A DNA stretch of 64,000 bases. Origin: an uncultured Chlorobiaceae bacterium (GTDB lineage Bacteria; Bacteroidota; Chlorobiia; Chlorobiales; Chlorobiaceae). Location of the stretch: the NCBI GenBank assembly GCA_903839405.1, contig CAIMCD010000009.1:28700-92699 (forward strand). The letters run 5' to 3'. The notes below the pieces were generated by a model that was given only the letters and a program-made list of their open reading frames with translations, did not search any database and was not told the origin of the DNA. Of the stretch, positions 9,398 through 17,017 are shown piece after piece (the first letter of the stretch is position 1; each line of letters opens with the position of its first letter). The translations under genes were made by a program, and so were the position numbers.

Positions 9398-9420
9398 CTC
9401 AATTTTATTGAATTCTGCAG

Positions 9421-9451
9421 AAAACAACGGGAGTGGCGTTTGCTCCCGTTG
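9421..9451 (-). terminator. Intercistronic hairpin between sbp and cysT
   Basis: CAACGGGAG (9425-9433) and CTCCCGTTG (9443-9451) form a 9-bp stem followed, in the leftward direction, by only four T. A weak terminator or 3'-end stabiliser after the binding-protein gene is common in ABC operons and would give more Sbp than CysTWA. Confidence 0.65.
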
Positions 9452-9512
9452 TCATATTATACAGATAATACATCATCTGTCCTGCAGTTCAGTGGTAAAT
9501 AACCCGTTCTCT

Positions 9513-10529
9513 TCAGGGGGTATAGATCTGATCGAAAATGCCGCCATCATTAAAGTGGGTCTTCTGGGCCGCGCGCCAGTTGCCGAACACCTCGTTGATG
9601 GTAAAGAGCTTGATTTTCGGAAAGTTTGCAGCATACTTTTTCAGTGCGGCCGGGTTACGGGGACGGTAGAAGTTTTGCGCAATGATTTCCTGGGACTGCG
9701 GTGTATAGAGGAAGTTCAGGTAAGCCTCGGCAAGCTTGCGGGTGCCATGTTTATCGACATTTTTATCGACAACGGCCACGGGAGGCTCGGCAAGGATGCT
9801 GACCGCCGGAGAGACGATTTCAAACTTGTCGGCCCCGAACTCCTTCTGAATCAGGTGAGCCTCGTTTTCCCAAGCGAGCAGCACATCGCCCAGTCCGCGC
9901 TGTGCAAAGGTGATGGTTGAACCTCTAGCACCGGTGTCAAGCACGGGCACATTTTTGTAGAGGGATTTGACAAAGGCTTGAGCCTGTGCCGGCGATCCGC
10001 TCTGTTTTTGTTTGTAGCCCCATGCAGCCAGGTAGTTCCAGCGGGCACCTCCTGAAGTTTTCGGGTTCGGGGTGATGACCGAAATGCCCGGTTTGATCAG
10101 GTCATCCCATGCTTTGATATGCTTTGGATTGCCCTTCCGGACAACAAAGACGATGGTGGAGGTGTAGGGTGTGCTGTTGCTAGGCAGCTTCTGCTGCCAG
10201 TTGGCCGCAAGGAGCTTGCTGTCGGAGATGGCGTCGATATCATAAGCCAGAGCAAGCGTTACCACGTCGGCTTCAAGGCCGTCAATGACGGCACGCGCCT
10301 GCTTGCCCGATCCGCCGTGTGACTGGTTGATGACCACCGCCTGACCGCTCTGCTTTTGCCAGTAGGGGATAAAGGCTGCATTTTCGCTCTGGTAGAGTTC
10401 CCTGGTGGGATCGTACGATACATTGAGCAGGGTAGCGCTGCCTGCGGCCTCGGCGATGCTCCCCGGTAGACCGGAGGCCAGCAGCAGTGCTGCTGCGAGG
10501 GTGATTTTTTTTGTCCAGTTGAAATTCAT
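9513..10529 (-). CDS. sbp: Periplasmic sulfate-binding protein, Sbp/CysP family
   Basis: 338 residues with a signal peptide (about 1-28, ending AEA). The family start [14 protein letters not shown] is followed by [47 protein letters not shown] and [13 protein letters not shown], all contributing to the desolvated sulfate pocket. It captures sulfate in the periplasm and delivers it to CysTW. A clear AGGAG precedes the ATG at 10529. It is the first structural gene of the operon; its leader carries two small ORFs, a terminator and a shared operator. Confidence 0.96.
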   Translation of the reverse strand: MNFNWTKKITLAAALLLASGLPGSIAEAAGSATLLNVSYDPTRELYQSENAAFIPYWQKQSGQAVVINQSHGGSGKQARAVIDGLEADVVTLALAYDIDAISDSKLLAANWQQKLPSNSTPYTSTIVFVVRKGNPKHIKAWDDLIKPGISVITPNPKTSGGARWNYLAAWGYKQKQSGSPAQAQAFVKSLYKNVPVLDTGARGSTITFAQRGLGDVLLAWENEAHLIQKEFGADKFEIVSPAVSILAEPPVAVVDKNVDKHGTRKLAEAYLNFLYTPQSQEIIAQNFYRPRNPAALKKYAANFPKIKLFTINEVFGNWRAAQKTHFNDGGIFDQIYTP

Positions 10530-10555
10530 GTTTTATCTCCTTTCTAACTCTTTGG

Positions 10556-10633
10556 TTATTGTGTTTTATGGATAAGGCAAAAAAAAAGCCGGATCACTGC
10601 ACAGAGGAACCGGCTACATAAAAAAATGCTCAT
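10556..10633 (-). CDS. Second leader ORF (25 codons) that overlaps the attenuator
   Basis: An ATG at 10633 sits 6 bases after a perfect GGAGG (10644-10640), the strongest ribosome binding site in the leader, and only 3 bases after the stop of the cysteine-rich leader ORF. The 25 codons are hydrophobic and include three Cys (residues 6, 11 and 19). They read straight through the terminator hairpin and its U-tract, ending 26 bases before sbp. Ribosomes on this ORF would keep the hairpin open. It could instead be chance, because part of its coding is forced by the T-run. Confidence 0.4.
   Translation of the reverse strand: MSIFLCSRFLCAVIRLFFCLIHKTQ
10579..10615 (-). terminator. Attenuator terminator upstream of sbp
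   Basis: Read leftward, AGCCGG (10615-10610) pairs with CCGGCT (10592-10587), extended past one T-T mismatch by two more pairs, and nine consecutive U follow (10587-10579). It lies between the cysteine-rich leader ORF and sbp, downstream of the predicted promoter, so transcripts must read past it to express the transporter. Confidence 0.75.
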
Positions 10634-10673
10634 GAGTTACCTCCATAAGCCAATTCTCCTTATATCAGCCGGT
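10609..10673 (-). promoter_or_regulatory. Candidate antiterminator pairing in the sbp leader
   Basis: The leader RNA segment ACCGGCU (10673-10667), located 11 bases after the last Cys codon of the leader peptide, is perfectly complementary to AGCCGGU (10615-10609), the 5' arm of the terminator. Pairing these 7 bases would block the terminator. The cysteine codons themselves can fold into a small hairpin (CAGCAG/CTGCTG). A ribosome stalled at the Cys codons would leave ACCGGCU free. The pairing is seen in the sequence; the mechanism is inferred. Confidence 0.5.
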
Positions 10674-10735
10674 ACCTTTTTCTGACAGCAGCAACTGCTG
10701 CAGCAGAGGGTGGATGTTTCAGTTTGACTACTCAT
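10637..10735 (-). CDS. Cysteine-rich leader peptide of the sulfate transport operon
   Basis: 32 codons from the ATG at 10735. Residues 10-17 read LCCSSCCC, five Cys codons in seven, followed by QKKVPADIRRIGLWR and a TAA. A GA-rich run (GAGAGAGAG) ends 4 bases before the ATG as a weak ribosome binding site. It lies about 26 bases after the predicted transcription start and about 100 bases before sbp, in front of an intrinsic terminator. This is the layout of an amino-acid attenuation leader, with cysteine, the end product of the pathway, as the sensed amino acid. I find no protein function for the peptide. Confidence 0.7.
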   Translation of the reverse strand: MSSQTETSTLCCSSCCCQKKVPADIRRIGLWR

Positions 10736-10767
10736 GATGCTCTCTCTCTCTTTGATTGGCGATTGTG

Positions 10768-10830
10768 AATAAAGCTCAATCTTTTGAAGATTTCCAAGGC
10801 CAAGGCCCAAAAATACCGCAAATAGGGTAT
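10768..10830 (-). promoter_or_regulatory. Operator dyad plus promoter of the sulfate transport operon
   Basis: Read leftward, ATACCCTATTTGCGGTAT (10830-10813) is the same dyad as before the sulfite reductase operon, with one base different. Fifteen bases later come TTGGAA (10797-10792), an 18-base spacer and TTTATT (10773-10768), a plausible though weaker promoter starting near 10761. The dyad-to--35 distance is 15 here and 5 at the other operon, a difference of one helical turn. The rest of the gap up to 11067 is AT-rich and holds nothing else I can support. Confidence 0.55.
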
Positions 10831-11067
10831 GCCGGAGCAATGGGGAATGGAGCGTGAATAATGGGAATCTGGGTGGGGTGAACGCTGAAACTGAAAGGGG
10901 AGACGCATCAAATGCAATGTTATGGCTTTTTTCCTGTCTCATCAAACGACCATCTTTTGAGAACACTATTTTCCATTAACGGAACAAGCAATTCCTTTTG
11001 CATTTTTTCGTTTTCTGAAGTGACCTCTAATAATTAAAGCAAAAAGATTACTGTGACTCCCTTTTGT

Positions 11068-12210
11068 TTATAGATTACTGAAGTATTCTTGATTGCGAGT
11101 AGCGCGTTCTGAAATAGCTGCAAGTTCAGGATGTTGTAGATTTCCGCACTTGTAATTCAGGTAATCTGGATAACTTAATTTATAACTATTTTTCAGCGGT
11201 TTACAAATAACAATCACACGGCCATAACCTATTTTGTCAAGGTCTTCTTGATTCAGATCTTCTGTTGCAGCAAATGGAACAATAGCATATAACGAAGCGC
11301 AAATATTTAATATAAATATAGCTTTATCATCAACAATCTGTATAATTATAGTGACGGTATTAGCTTCGCCAAGATTTTTAATATCTTGATTTTTAGAAGA
11401 ATCGAAAAACCCATGTATCAAAGGAATATTATCCCCATCACGACACTGAAGTGCTCTGTAAAGCTCTTTAGCATAAGAAGTCTCTAAAACTTTTTCGCCA
11501 AATAATGAATACCCGATTCCAATAGCCAATTTCGCCAGGAACCTATAACCAACATTAGGATTAAAAGGATATTGAACTTGACGAATACTGTTTGCGGAAT
11601 GTTCATCTGAAAAAAATTTCATTCTTAACTGATCAAGATCATCCGGATCAGTAAAGCCAATAGTTTTTGGGTCAATGTTAATAACACAGTTCAAGATTTT
11701 TTTAACAGTTGATCTTTTTTTGAATGCATTTTTAAAAGCTAACCATGTTATTTTTGGGTATTTTATCGTCCGTTCAGAAAAATGAAAATACGCACGACTT
11801 TTTTGATCTTTAGTAGTCCTTGGATTCCCACCAGCATAACCAGATAGTCGCTCATCTTTTGGACGTACCCAATAAATTATTTCCCCCAATGGCCCTGTCC
11901 AATGTTCACAGATTTCATTATCTTGCATTTGCGGAGGAGACAAAAGGGAGTTACCCATGCATATTAAAGAAACAGCTGAAGGATTTTCTTTATCAAACAA
12001 AGCTAATTCGGCAAGCTGCAGCTTCTGCGCTATAACATAGTTACTAGTAAATTCAGCATCCACAAAAAGGCCAAAATTATTGTTACACGTTTTGCATACA
12101 TTTCCGATGATCAAATCCGGAACAAAATGTCCGCCTAAAGGTTCCGGTATTAGATGCTCTTTCGTAAACTCCGAATCATCTTTCAGTTTGCGACAATAAA
12201 TGCATTTCAT
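11068..12210 (-). CDS. HNH endonuclease-like protein (accessory)
   Basis: 380 residues, low in GC compared with its neighbours, which suggests transfer. The N-terminus has the arrangement of HNH_5-type nucleases: MKCIYCRK (zinc CXXC), EHLIPEPLGG (His-containing catalytic segment), CKTCNNNFG (second CXXC plus Asn). The remaining 320 residues are unrecognised. Proteins of this kind occur as solitary nucleases in defence or mobile islands. It lies 46 bases downstream of a HigA-like antitoxin gene on the same strand and may be co-transcribed with it. The target is unknown. Confidence 0.6.
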   Translation of the reverse strand: MKCIYCRKLKDDSEFTKEHLIPEPLGGHFVPDLIIGNVCKTCNNNFGLFVDAEFTSNYVIAQKLQLAELALFDKENPSAVSLICMGNSLLSPPQMQDNEICEHWTGPLGEIIYWVRPKDERLSGYAGGNPRTTKDQKSRAYFHFSERTIKYPKITWLAFKNAFKKRSTVKKILNCVINIDPKTIGFTDPDDLDQLRMKFFSDEHSANSIRQVQYPFNPNVGYRFLAKLAIGIGYSLFGEKVLETSYAKELYRALQCRDGDNIPLIHGFFDSSKNQDIKNLGEANTVTIIIQIVDDKAIFILNICASLYAIVPFAATEDLNQEDLDKIGYGRVIVICKPLKNSYKLSYPDYLNYKCGNLQHPELAAISERATRNQEYFSNL

Positions 12211-12255
12211 TTTTTATTTGATAGAAATTAAATTTGAATTGCGCGAAGTTATCAA

Positions 12256-12543
12256 TCAACTGTTCAACACCTGCAATACCGTGTCGGGAGCTTTTTTAAC
12301 AAGATTAAGCAACACCAGTGCCGGGCCATGCGGTTTGCGGTCACCGCGCTCCCAATGCCTCAGGGTGGCGACACTGATGCCGAAGGCGGCGGCAAACTCA
12401 TCCTGCGTCAGGCGTGTTTCCTGCCGGATACTTTTTACGTTAACCGGTTCAGGCTGAAACACCCTGACCTTGACCTTTTTCCCCTGCGAAGAATCAACCG
12501 CCTCTTCCAATCCCTTTTTTATACTTTCAAAAACGTTATCCAT
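12256..12543 (-). CDS. HigA-like antitoxin, XRE-family helix-turn-helix protein
   Basis: 95 residues. The DNA-binding helix-turn-helix is RQETRLTQDEFAAAFGISVATLRHWERGDRKPHGPALVLL, classic for antitoxins of the HigA/RelB2 type whose toxin gene lies upstream. Here the ATG overlaps the 3' end of a toxin remnant by 8 bases, the usual toxin-first order. Because the toxin is truncated, this is an orphan antitoxin. It may still repress its own promoter, if that promoter survived the deletion. Confidence 0.85.
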   Translation of the reverse strand: MDNVFESIKKGLEEAVDSSQGKKVKVRVFQPEPVNVKSIRQETRLTQDEFAAAFGISVATLRHWERGDRKPHGPALVLLNLVKKAPDTVLQVLNS

Positions 12544-12661
12544 TTTTTCCCTTATAGTTTTGAATCAAAAGTTTTGTCAACCCAGCCAGATCATTTCGTT
12601 CGGATTTGCTCAGGTTCCCTTGCTCACTTTTACTGAACGCCGTCAACAGAAACAGCGGCAC
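12536..12661 (-). pseudogene. 3' remnant of a RelE/HigB-type toxin gene
   Basis: Reading leftward into the antitoxin, about 41 codons encode VPLFLLTAFSKSEQGNLSKS followed by ERNDLAGLTKLL and a short tail. This is the conserved last beta strand and C-terminal helix of RelE/HigB mRNA interferases (typically xxLLTxxxKsExxdLs). The N-terminal two thirds, with the catalytic fold, are missing. The sequence just upstream switches to the GC-rich context of the neighbouring carboxymuconolactone-decarboxylase-like gene, so a deletion junction lies near 12660-12700. Confidence 0.7.
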
Positions 12662-12704
12662 GGTTGGGTTGCAACAAAATCCCGGCGGTGGACGGTGATG
12701 GCTG

Positions 12705-13688
12705 CTAAAGCCATGTGCCGATTTTTCTTGCGGCGGTGAAGCTGCTCCAGGCGAGGGTGGTGAGGAGCTGCTCCTCTCCGGGGAAGTTGGTTGAAAATGC
12801 ACGAACAACTCCCTCGTCAACCCGGTAGGGAGCAAGGGCGGTCAGGAGTGCAAGGCGTGCGGCACTCTTCTCCTTTTCATCCAGAGCGGCAATAGCGTTT
12901 TCACACCACTGGCTCTCCATGCCGGGATCGTCGCCGTTCCACTCTTCTACAGCAGTCGTTACTGTTCTCTGGATGGTTTCGGAGAGTACACGGTTGCCAC
13001 CCTTTTCGATTACTCCGGCAAAACGGGCAAAGGCTCCGACAATCGGTGGCGAGGATTTTGCCCACAGCATATCGCCGGGAAGCGGGGATTCCGGGAGCAG
13101 CTCAAGCGAACTGCCCGGATCTTTTGGCAAGCGGATCGCGCCGCCAAAAAACCATGCGGCAAGGTGCAGGGCAACCTTTTTTGGTACTCCTGTGGTAAAA
13201 GGGAGTGGCGAGGGGCCAAGCTTTATGGTGACCAGACGGTTGATGTAGTGGAAAAAGATGGCGGTACCGATAAATGCAGGCGCCTCTTCCTTCGAAAAGG
13301 GGGGCGCCGAGAGGAGTGGTGAACCGGGTGTGCGGGTGGCTGCAGCCCATGCCGCAACGGAGCTGAGGTAAGGGTCATCTGTGGCTTTTTGATAATCGGC
13401 TCCGGACGATGCGAGCACCATGATGCTGTGGGCATCGAAACAGTAGGGGCACTGGTTGAGGGCGGAGACGGCGGCCGCAACAACCTCTTTGGCATCACGC
13501 CGACCACGGCCACAGAGCAGTGTCTCGCGGCAGGCCATCCAGGCTCCGGCCAGCAGTTCCGGAACCGGCAGGTGGATGGTAAAGGGTTCAACCTCGGCAC
13601 CGAACTCCCGGCGGATTTCGGTCAGTATTTTGCCGGGGAAGCTCCGGTCGGCAGCATCACCACGGGAAATACGCTCGTTCAAGCCCAT
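12705..13688 (-). CDS. AhpD-like / carboxymuconolactone decarboxylase family protein
   Basis: 327 residues. The AhpD core motif is visible as NQCPYCFDAHSIMV (about residues 98-111): a redox CXXC with the downstream His. Proteins with this core are peroxidase-linked disulfide reductases or related enzymes. The length is about twice that of AhpD and fits a two-repeat or extended version; the second half lacks another CXXC. It lies 81 bases upstream of rimO's 3' end on the same strand. Its substrate is unknown, and antioxidant function is an inference from the motif. Confidence 0.7.
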   Translation of the reverse strand: MGLNERISRGDAADRSFPGKILTEIRREFGAEVEPFTIHLPVPELLAGAWMACRETLLCGRGRRDAKEVVAAAVSALNQCPYCFDAHSIMVLASSGADYQKATDDPYLSSVAAWAAATRTPGSPLLSAPPFSKEEAPAFIGTAIFFHYINRLVTIKLGPSPLPFTTGVPKKVALHLAAWFFGGAIRLPKDPGSSLELLPESPLPGDMLWAKSSPPIVGAFARFAGVIEKGGNRVLSETIQRTVTTAVEEWNGDDPGMESQWCENAIAALDEKEKSAARLALLTALAPYRVDEGVVRAFSTNFPGEEQLLTTLAWSSFTAARKIGTWL

Positions 13689-13769
13689 AACGGATCCTTT
13701 TATGATGCCATGCGTTACTTGTTACACCAATGTACGGGAAGCGCCGGAGTTCCGGAAACTTCTCGGGAG

Positions 13770-15068
13770 TTATTGCTTCACGCTTGCAACCCGGCCGATC
13801 AGTTCATACGCCGAGCTGTCGGTTATCTCTGCCATGCAGAATGAGCCGACGGTGACGGGCGTGCTCTCAATCGTCAGGATGCACTCGTTGTCAACCTCCG
13901 GGGCGTCGTACTCGGTGCGCCCAATTGCGGTATCACCCTCAATCTGCTCAATCAGCACCTTAAGGGTTTTTCCTTCAAAGTAGCGGTTATTTTTTTCCGC
14001 AACTCCTTCCTGCACCTCCATCAGTTCCGCTACGCGCTCCTCTTTCTCTTCCGGGGTGATGGTTTCCTGAAGCGCATAGGAGGGGGCGTGCTCCTCGTGG
14101 CAGTAACCGAAGCAGCCGAGGCGGTCGAAACGGAGGGTTTCAACGAACTCCAGCAGCTCCTCGAACTCCTCACGGGTTTCACCGGGATAGCCGGCAATCA
14201 TGGTGGTTCGCAGACGGATATCAGGATTTTTCTGGCGAATCGTCTCTATGAGCTGCAGGGTCTCCGCTTTGTTGATGCCCCGGTTCATGGAGCGCAGAAT
14301 ACGGTCGTTGCAGTGCTGCAGGGGCATATCGAGATAGTTGCAGATGTTCTGGCGCTCCTGCATGGTACCGATCACTTCCATCGGGAAGTTGAGCGGGTAG
14401 GCGTAGAGAAGGCGTATCCACTCGAACTCCATGTCGGAGAGGCGCAGCACAAGGTCGTTCAGCATCGATTTGCCTTTGAGGTCGTAGCCGTAGATGCTGA
14501 TATCCTGAGCAATAAGGTTCAGCTCTTTTACACCCGAGGCTTTCAGGAGGGTTGCTTCACGCAGAAGCTGCTCCGGCGGCTGGCTGTGGTAACGTCCCCT
14601 GATTTTCGGGATGGAGCAGAAGGAGCAGGTGCGGTTGCACCCTTCAGAAATTTTGAGAAAGGCATAGTGGGGCGGCGTGAGCAGGGTGCGGCGGTCGTAG
14701 ATATCTTCGCGGTACTCGGCTCCTATAGCAGCAAGCACGGCCGGGAGTTCGCGGGTGCCGAAAAAGCCGTCCACTTCCGGCATCTCTTCGCGCAGTTCCT
14801 GCTGGTAGAGTTCCGGCAAGCACCCCATCACATAGACCCGCTGAACCGTGCCATCGGTTTTTTTATCGATGGCCGCCAGGGTTTCGTTGATCGACTCCTC
14901 CTTGGCATCGGCAATAAAGCCGCAGGTGTTGATGAGAATCGTATCGGCCTCATCAGCTGTTTCGGTAAAGGTGATGCCGGAGGCTTCAGCCTGCGCCATC
15001 AGTCGCTCGGAATCGACCGTGTTTTTCGAGCAGCCGAGGCTCAAAAGAAAGAGTTTACGCTGGGTCAT
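13770..15068 (-). CDS. rimO: Ribosomal protein S12 (Asp88) methylthiotransferase, RimO
   Basis: 432 residues from the ATG at 15068 (MTQRKLFLLSLGCSKNTVD). UPF0004 domain with its three cluster cysteines (LGCSKN, NTCGF, VMGCLPE), then the radical SAM motif CNRTCSFCSIP (CX3CX2C) and a C-terminal TRAM domain. It inserts sulfur and a methyl group on Asp88 of ribosomal protein S12, using two 4Fe-4S clusters and SAM. An upstream in-frame extension lacks conservation. The start overlaps the 3' end of tgt by 14 bases, so the two are likely coupled. Confidence 0.95.
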   Translation of the reverse strand: MTQRKLFLLSLGCSKNTVDSERLMAQAEASGITFTETADEADTILINTCGFIADAKEESINETLAAIDKKTDGTVQRVYVMGCLPELYQQELREEMPEVDGFFGTRELPAVLAAIGAEYREDIYDRRTLLTPPHYAFLKISEGCNRTCSFCSIPKIRGRYHSQPPEQLLREATLLKASGVKELNLIAQDISIYGYDLKGKSMLNDLVLRLSDMEFEWIRLLYAYPLNFPMEVIGTMQERQNICNYLDMPLQHCNDRILRSMNRGINKAETLQLIETIRQKNPDIRLRTTMIAGYPGETREEFEELLEFVETLRFDRLGCFGYCHEEHAPSYALQETITPEEKEERVAELMEVQEGVAEKNNRYFEGKTLKVLIEQIEGDTAIGRTEYDAPEVDNECILTIESTPVTVGSFCMAEITDSSAYELIGRVASVKQ

Positions 15069-16188
15069 TATAGTTGAATCGTTCAAGGAAGTCCTGTTTC
15101 CACTCCACAAAGGAGCCGTTTTGTATCTCCTTACGGGCGGTAGCGGTAAGCCACATGAAAAAGGAGATGTTCTGCATGGTACAGAGTTTGAGGCCCAGAA
15201 TTTCGCTCACGTTCAAAAGGTGGCGGATATAGGCGCGCGAGTAGTTCCGGCAGACCTCATTATCGAAGCCTTCGTCAATCGAGCTGAAATCGGCGGCATA
15301 TTTTGCCGAGCGGAGGTTCATCTTGCCATGCCGCGTATAGACCCGGCCGTTGCGCCCTTCACGGGTGGGGATAACGCAGTCGAACATATCAACCCCGCGT
15401 TCAATAGCATTGAGAATGTTTTCCGGTGTACCGACTCCCATCAGGTAGCGCGGCTTGTTTTCGGGCAGGAGCGGATGTGAGAGATCCAGAATGCGGTACA
15501 TCTCCGGGGCCGGCTCTCCAACCGCCATGCCGCCAATGGCGTAGCCGTCAAAATCAAGGTCAACGAGGGCTTTGGTTGAGATGGTGCGTAGGTCACTATG
15601 GATTCCGCCCTGCGTGATGCCGAAAAGGTACTGCTCATGGCCGTAGAGGGGAGCCGTCGCCATGAAATGCTTTTTTGCCCGTTCGGCCCATCGGATGGTG
15701 AGCTCACCGGAGGTGCGGATATACTCTTTTTCAGCGGTTGATGGCGGACACTCGTCGAGCGGCATCATGATGTCGCTGCCGATAATGCGCTGGGTATCGA
15801 CCACATTTTCTGGGGTGAAGTGCTGTTTTGAGCCGTCAAGGTGCGACTTGAACATCACCCCCTCTTCCGAGATTTTTCGCAGGTCGGAGAGCGAGTAGAC
15901 CTGGTAGCCGCCGCTGTCGGTCAGAAGCGGCCCCTGCCAGTTCATGAATCGGTGCACCCCTCCGGCTTTTCGGAGAATCTCGTTGCCGGGTTTCAGGTAG
16001 AGGTGGTAGGTATTGGCCAGAATAATATGGACGTTAAGCTCCAGAAGCTCGTGCGGCTCAACCGATTTGACACTTGCCCGGGTGCCTACCGGCATAAAGA
16101 CCGGGGTTGGAAGAGTGCCGTGATCGGTTTCAAGCACGCCGCATCGTGCGGCGGTTCGGCTATCTTTTTGGGTAACGCTGAATTTCAT
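15055..16188 (-). CDS. tgt: tRNA-guanine transglycosylase (queuine tRNA-ribosyltransferase)
   Basis: 377 residues, the standard bacterial length. Signature segments: FMPVGTRASVKSV, LLTDSGGYQVYSLSDLRKI with the catalytic Asp, GIGGMAVGEP-like stretch (AIGGMAVGEP), LMGVGTPENI, and DCVIPTREGRNG with the second Asp. The Zn-binding His/Cys at the C-terminus is less clear. It exchanges G34 of GUN-anticodon tRNAs for preQ1. First gene of a tgt-rimO pair. Confidence 0.95.
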   Translation of the reverse strand: MKFSVTQKDSRTAARCGVLETDHGTLPTPVFMPVGTRASVKSVEPHELLELNVHIILANTYHLYLKPGNEILRKAGGVHRFMNWQGPLLTDSGGYQVYSLSDLRKISEEGVMFKSHLDGSKQHFTPENVVDTQRIIGSDIMMPLDECPPSTAEKEYIRTSGELTIRWAERAKKHFMATAPLYGHEQYLFGITQGGIHSDLRTISTKALVDLDFDGYAIGGMAVGEPAPEMYRILDLSHPLLPENKPRYLMGVGTPENILNAIERGVDMFDCVIPTREGRNGRVYTRHGKMNLRSAKYAADFSSIDEGFDNEVCRNYSRAYIRHLLNVSEILGLKLCTMQNISFFMWLTATARKEIQNGSFVEWKQDFLERFNYNDPA

Positions 16189-16435
16189 TGAACAATCGGG
16201 AAAACATATCGGAGCCTTGCACTATTCCGGCACTCTCTGCTCGGCGGCAGGCCAAACGAGCCGGATTTTTGAAAGAGTCAAGGTAGCCAAAGCCCGGCAC
16301 AAAACAAAAGAGCAGCAGAAGTGTTGGTTATGGATGCATTATGCAAACAGGTACTGAAGAGAAATCAATCATCTTTTTGAGTTATCTTGCCATTGAAGGT
16401 ATCAAATAACCCGGCAGATTTTAATGCGAGAGGCT

Positions 16436-16984
16436 ATGAAAACTGTTCCGAACAAACCAACTCCACCCTCAACATCCGCTGTGCCGAATAATTATTTCCG
16501 TTTCCATCTCCCTCATCTTCATCTCGGCTCCGTCTTCGGGGATGACTGGTTCTCGCTGAAGGCCGAGGCTTTTGCCCGTTTTTTCGGGACGCCGGTTTTT
16601 CTGGTCTCCCAGACGTTCATTGTTGCCCTCTGGATCGGGGTGAATGTTGTCGGGTTTGCAAAGTTCGATCTCTATCCCTTTATTTTGCTGAATCTTGCTT
16701 TCAGTCTCCAGGCGGCCTATGCCGCTCCGCTCATCCTGCTTGCCCAGACACGGCAAGCCGACCGCGACAAGGCGCACGCCGATGCCGATGCACAGCATCG
16801 CGAAGCCCTTGCCAAGGCGAGTGAAGAGCGCGAGAGTTTGGCGGCCCGGCAGGGTGAGCAGTTGCTGGAGCTGCTTCAGCAGAATACCCAACTGACCGAA
16901 CTGGTCAAAGAGCTGAGCCAGCGTATTGAGGCGTTGAGCCTTGAGATGCACCGCAAGGTTGTTGAGGGCGATACGAACCGCTGA
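16436..16984 (+). CDS. DUF1003 family membrane protein
   Basis: 182 residues from the ATG at 16436, which follows GAGAGG by a few bases; an ATG at 16424 is in frame but lacks a binding site. The DUF1003 core is visible: RFFGTPVFLVSQTFIVALWIGVNV, then DLYPFILLNLAFSLQAAYAAPLILLAQ, two membrane spans joined by a short loop. A charged helical tail (RQADRDKAHADADAQ and onward) probably forms a coiled coil in the cytoplasm. The function of the family is not established. Confidence 0.85.
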   Translation: MKTVPNKPTPPSTSAVPNNYFRFHLPHLHLGSVFGDDWFSLKAEAFARFFGTPVFLVSQTFIVALWIGVNVVGFAKFDLYPFILLNLAFSLQAAYAAPLILLAQTRQADRDKAHADADAQHREALAKASEERESLAARQGEQLLELLQQNTQLTELVKELSQRIEALSLEMHRKVVEGDTNR

Positions 16985-17017
16985 TTCCCGAAACGGACTC
17001 TATTGAGGCCAATGCTC

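Noticed and set aside
10736..10966. Upstream extension of the Cys-rich leader ORF to 109 codons
   Set aside because: It would run across the predicted promoter and operator and has no protein-like composition; only the last 32 codons are supported.
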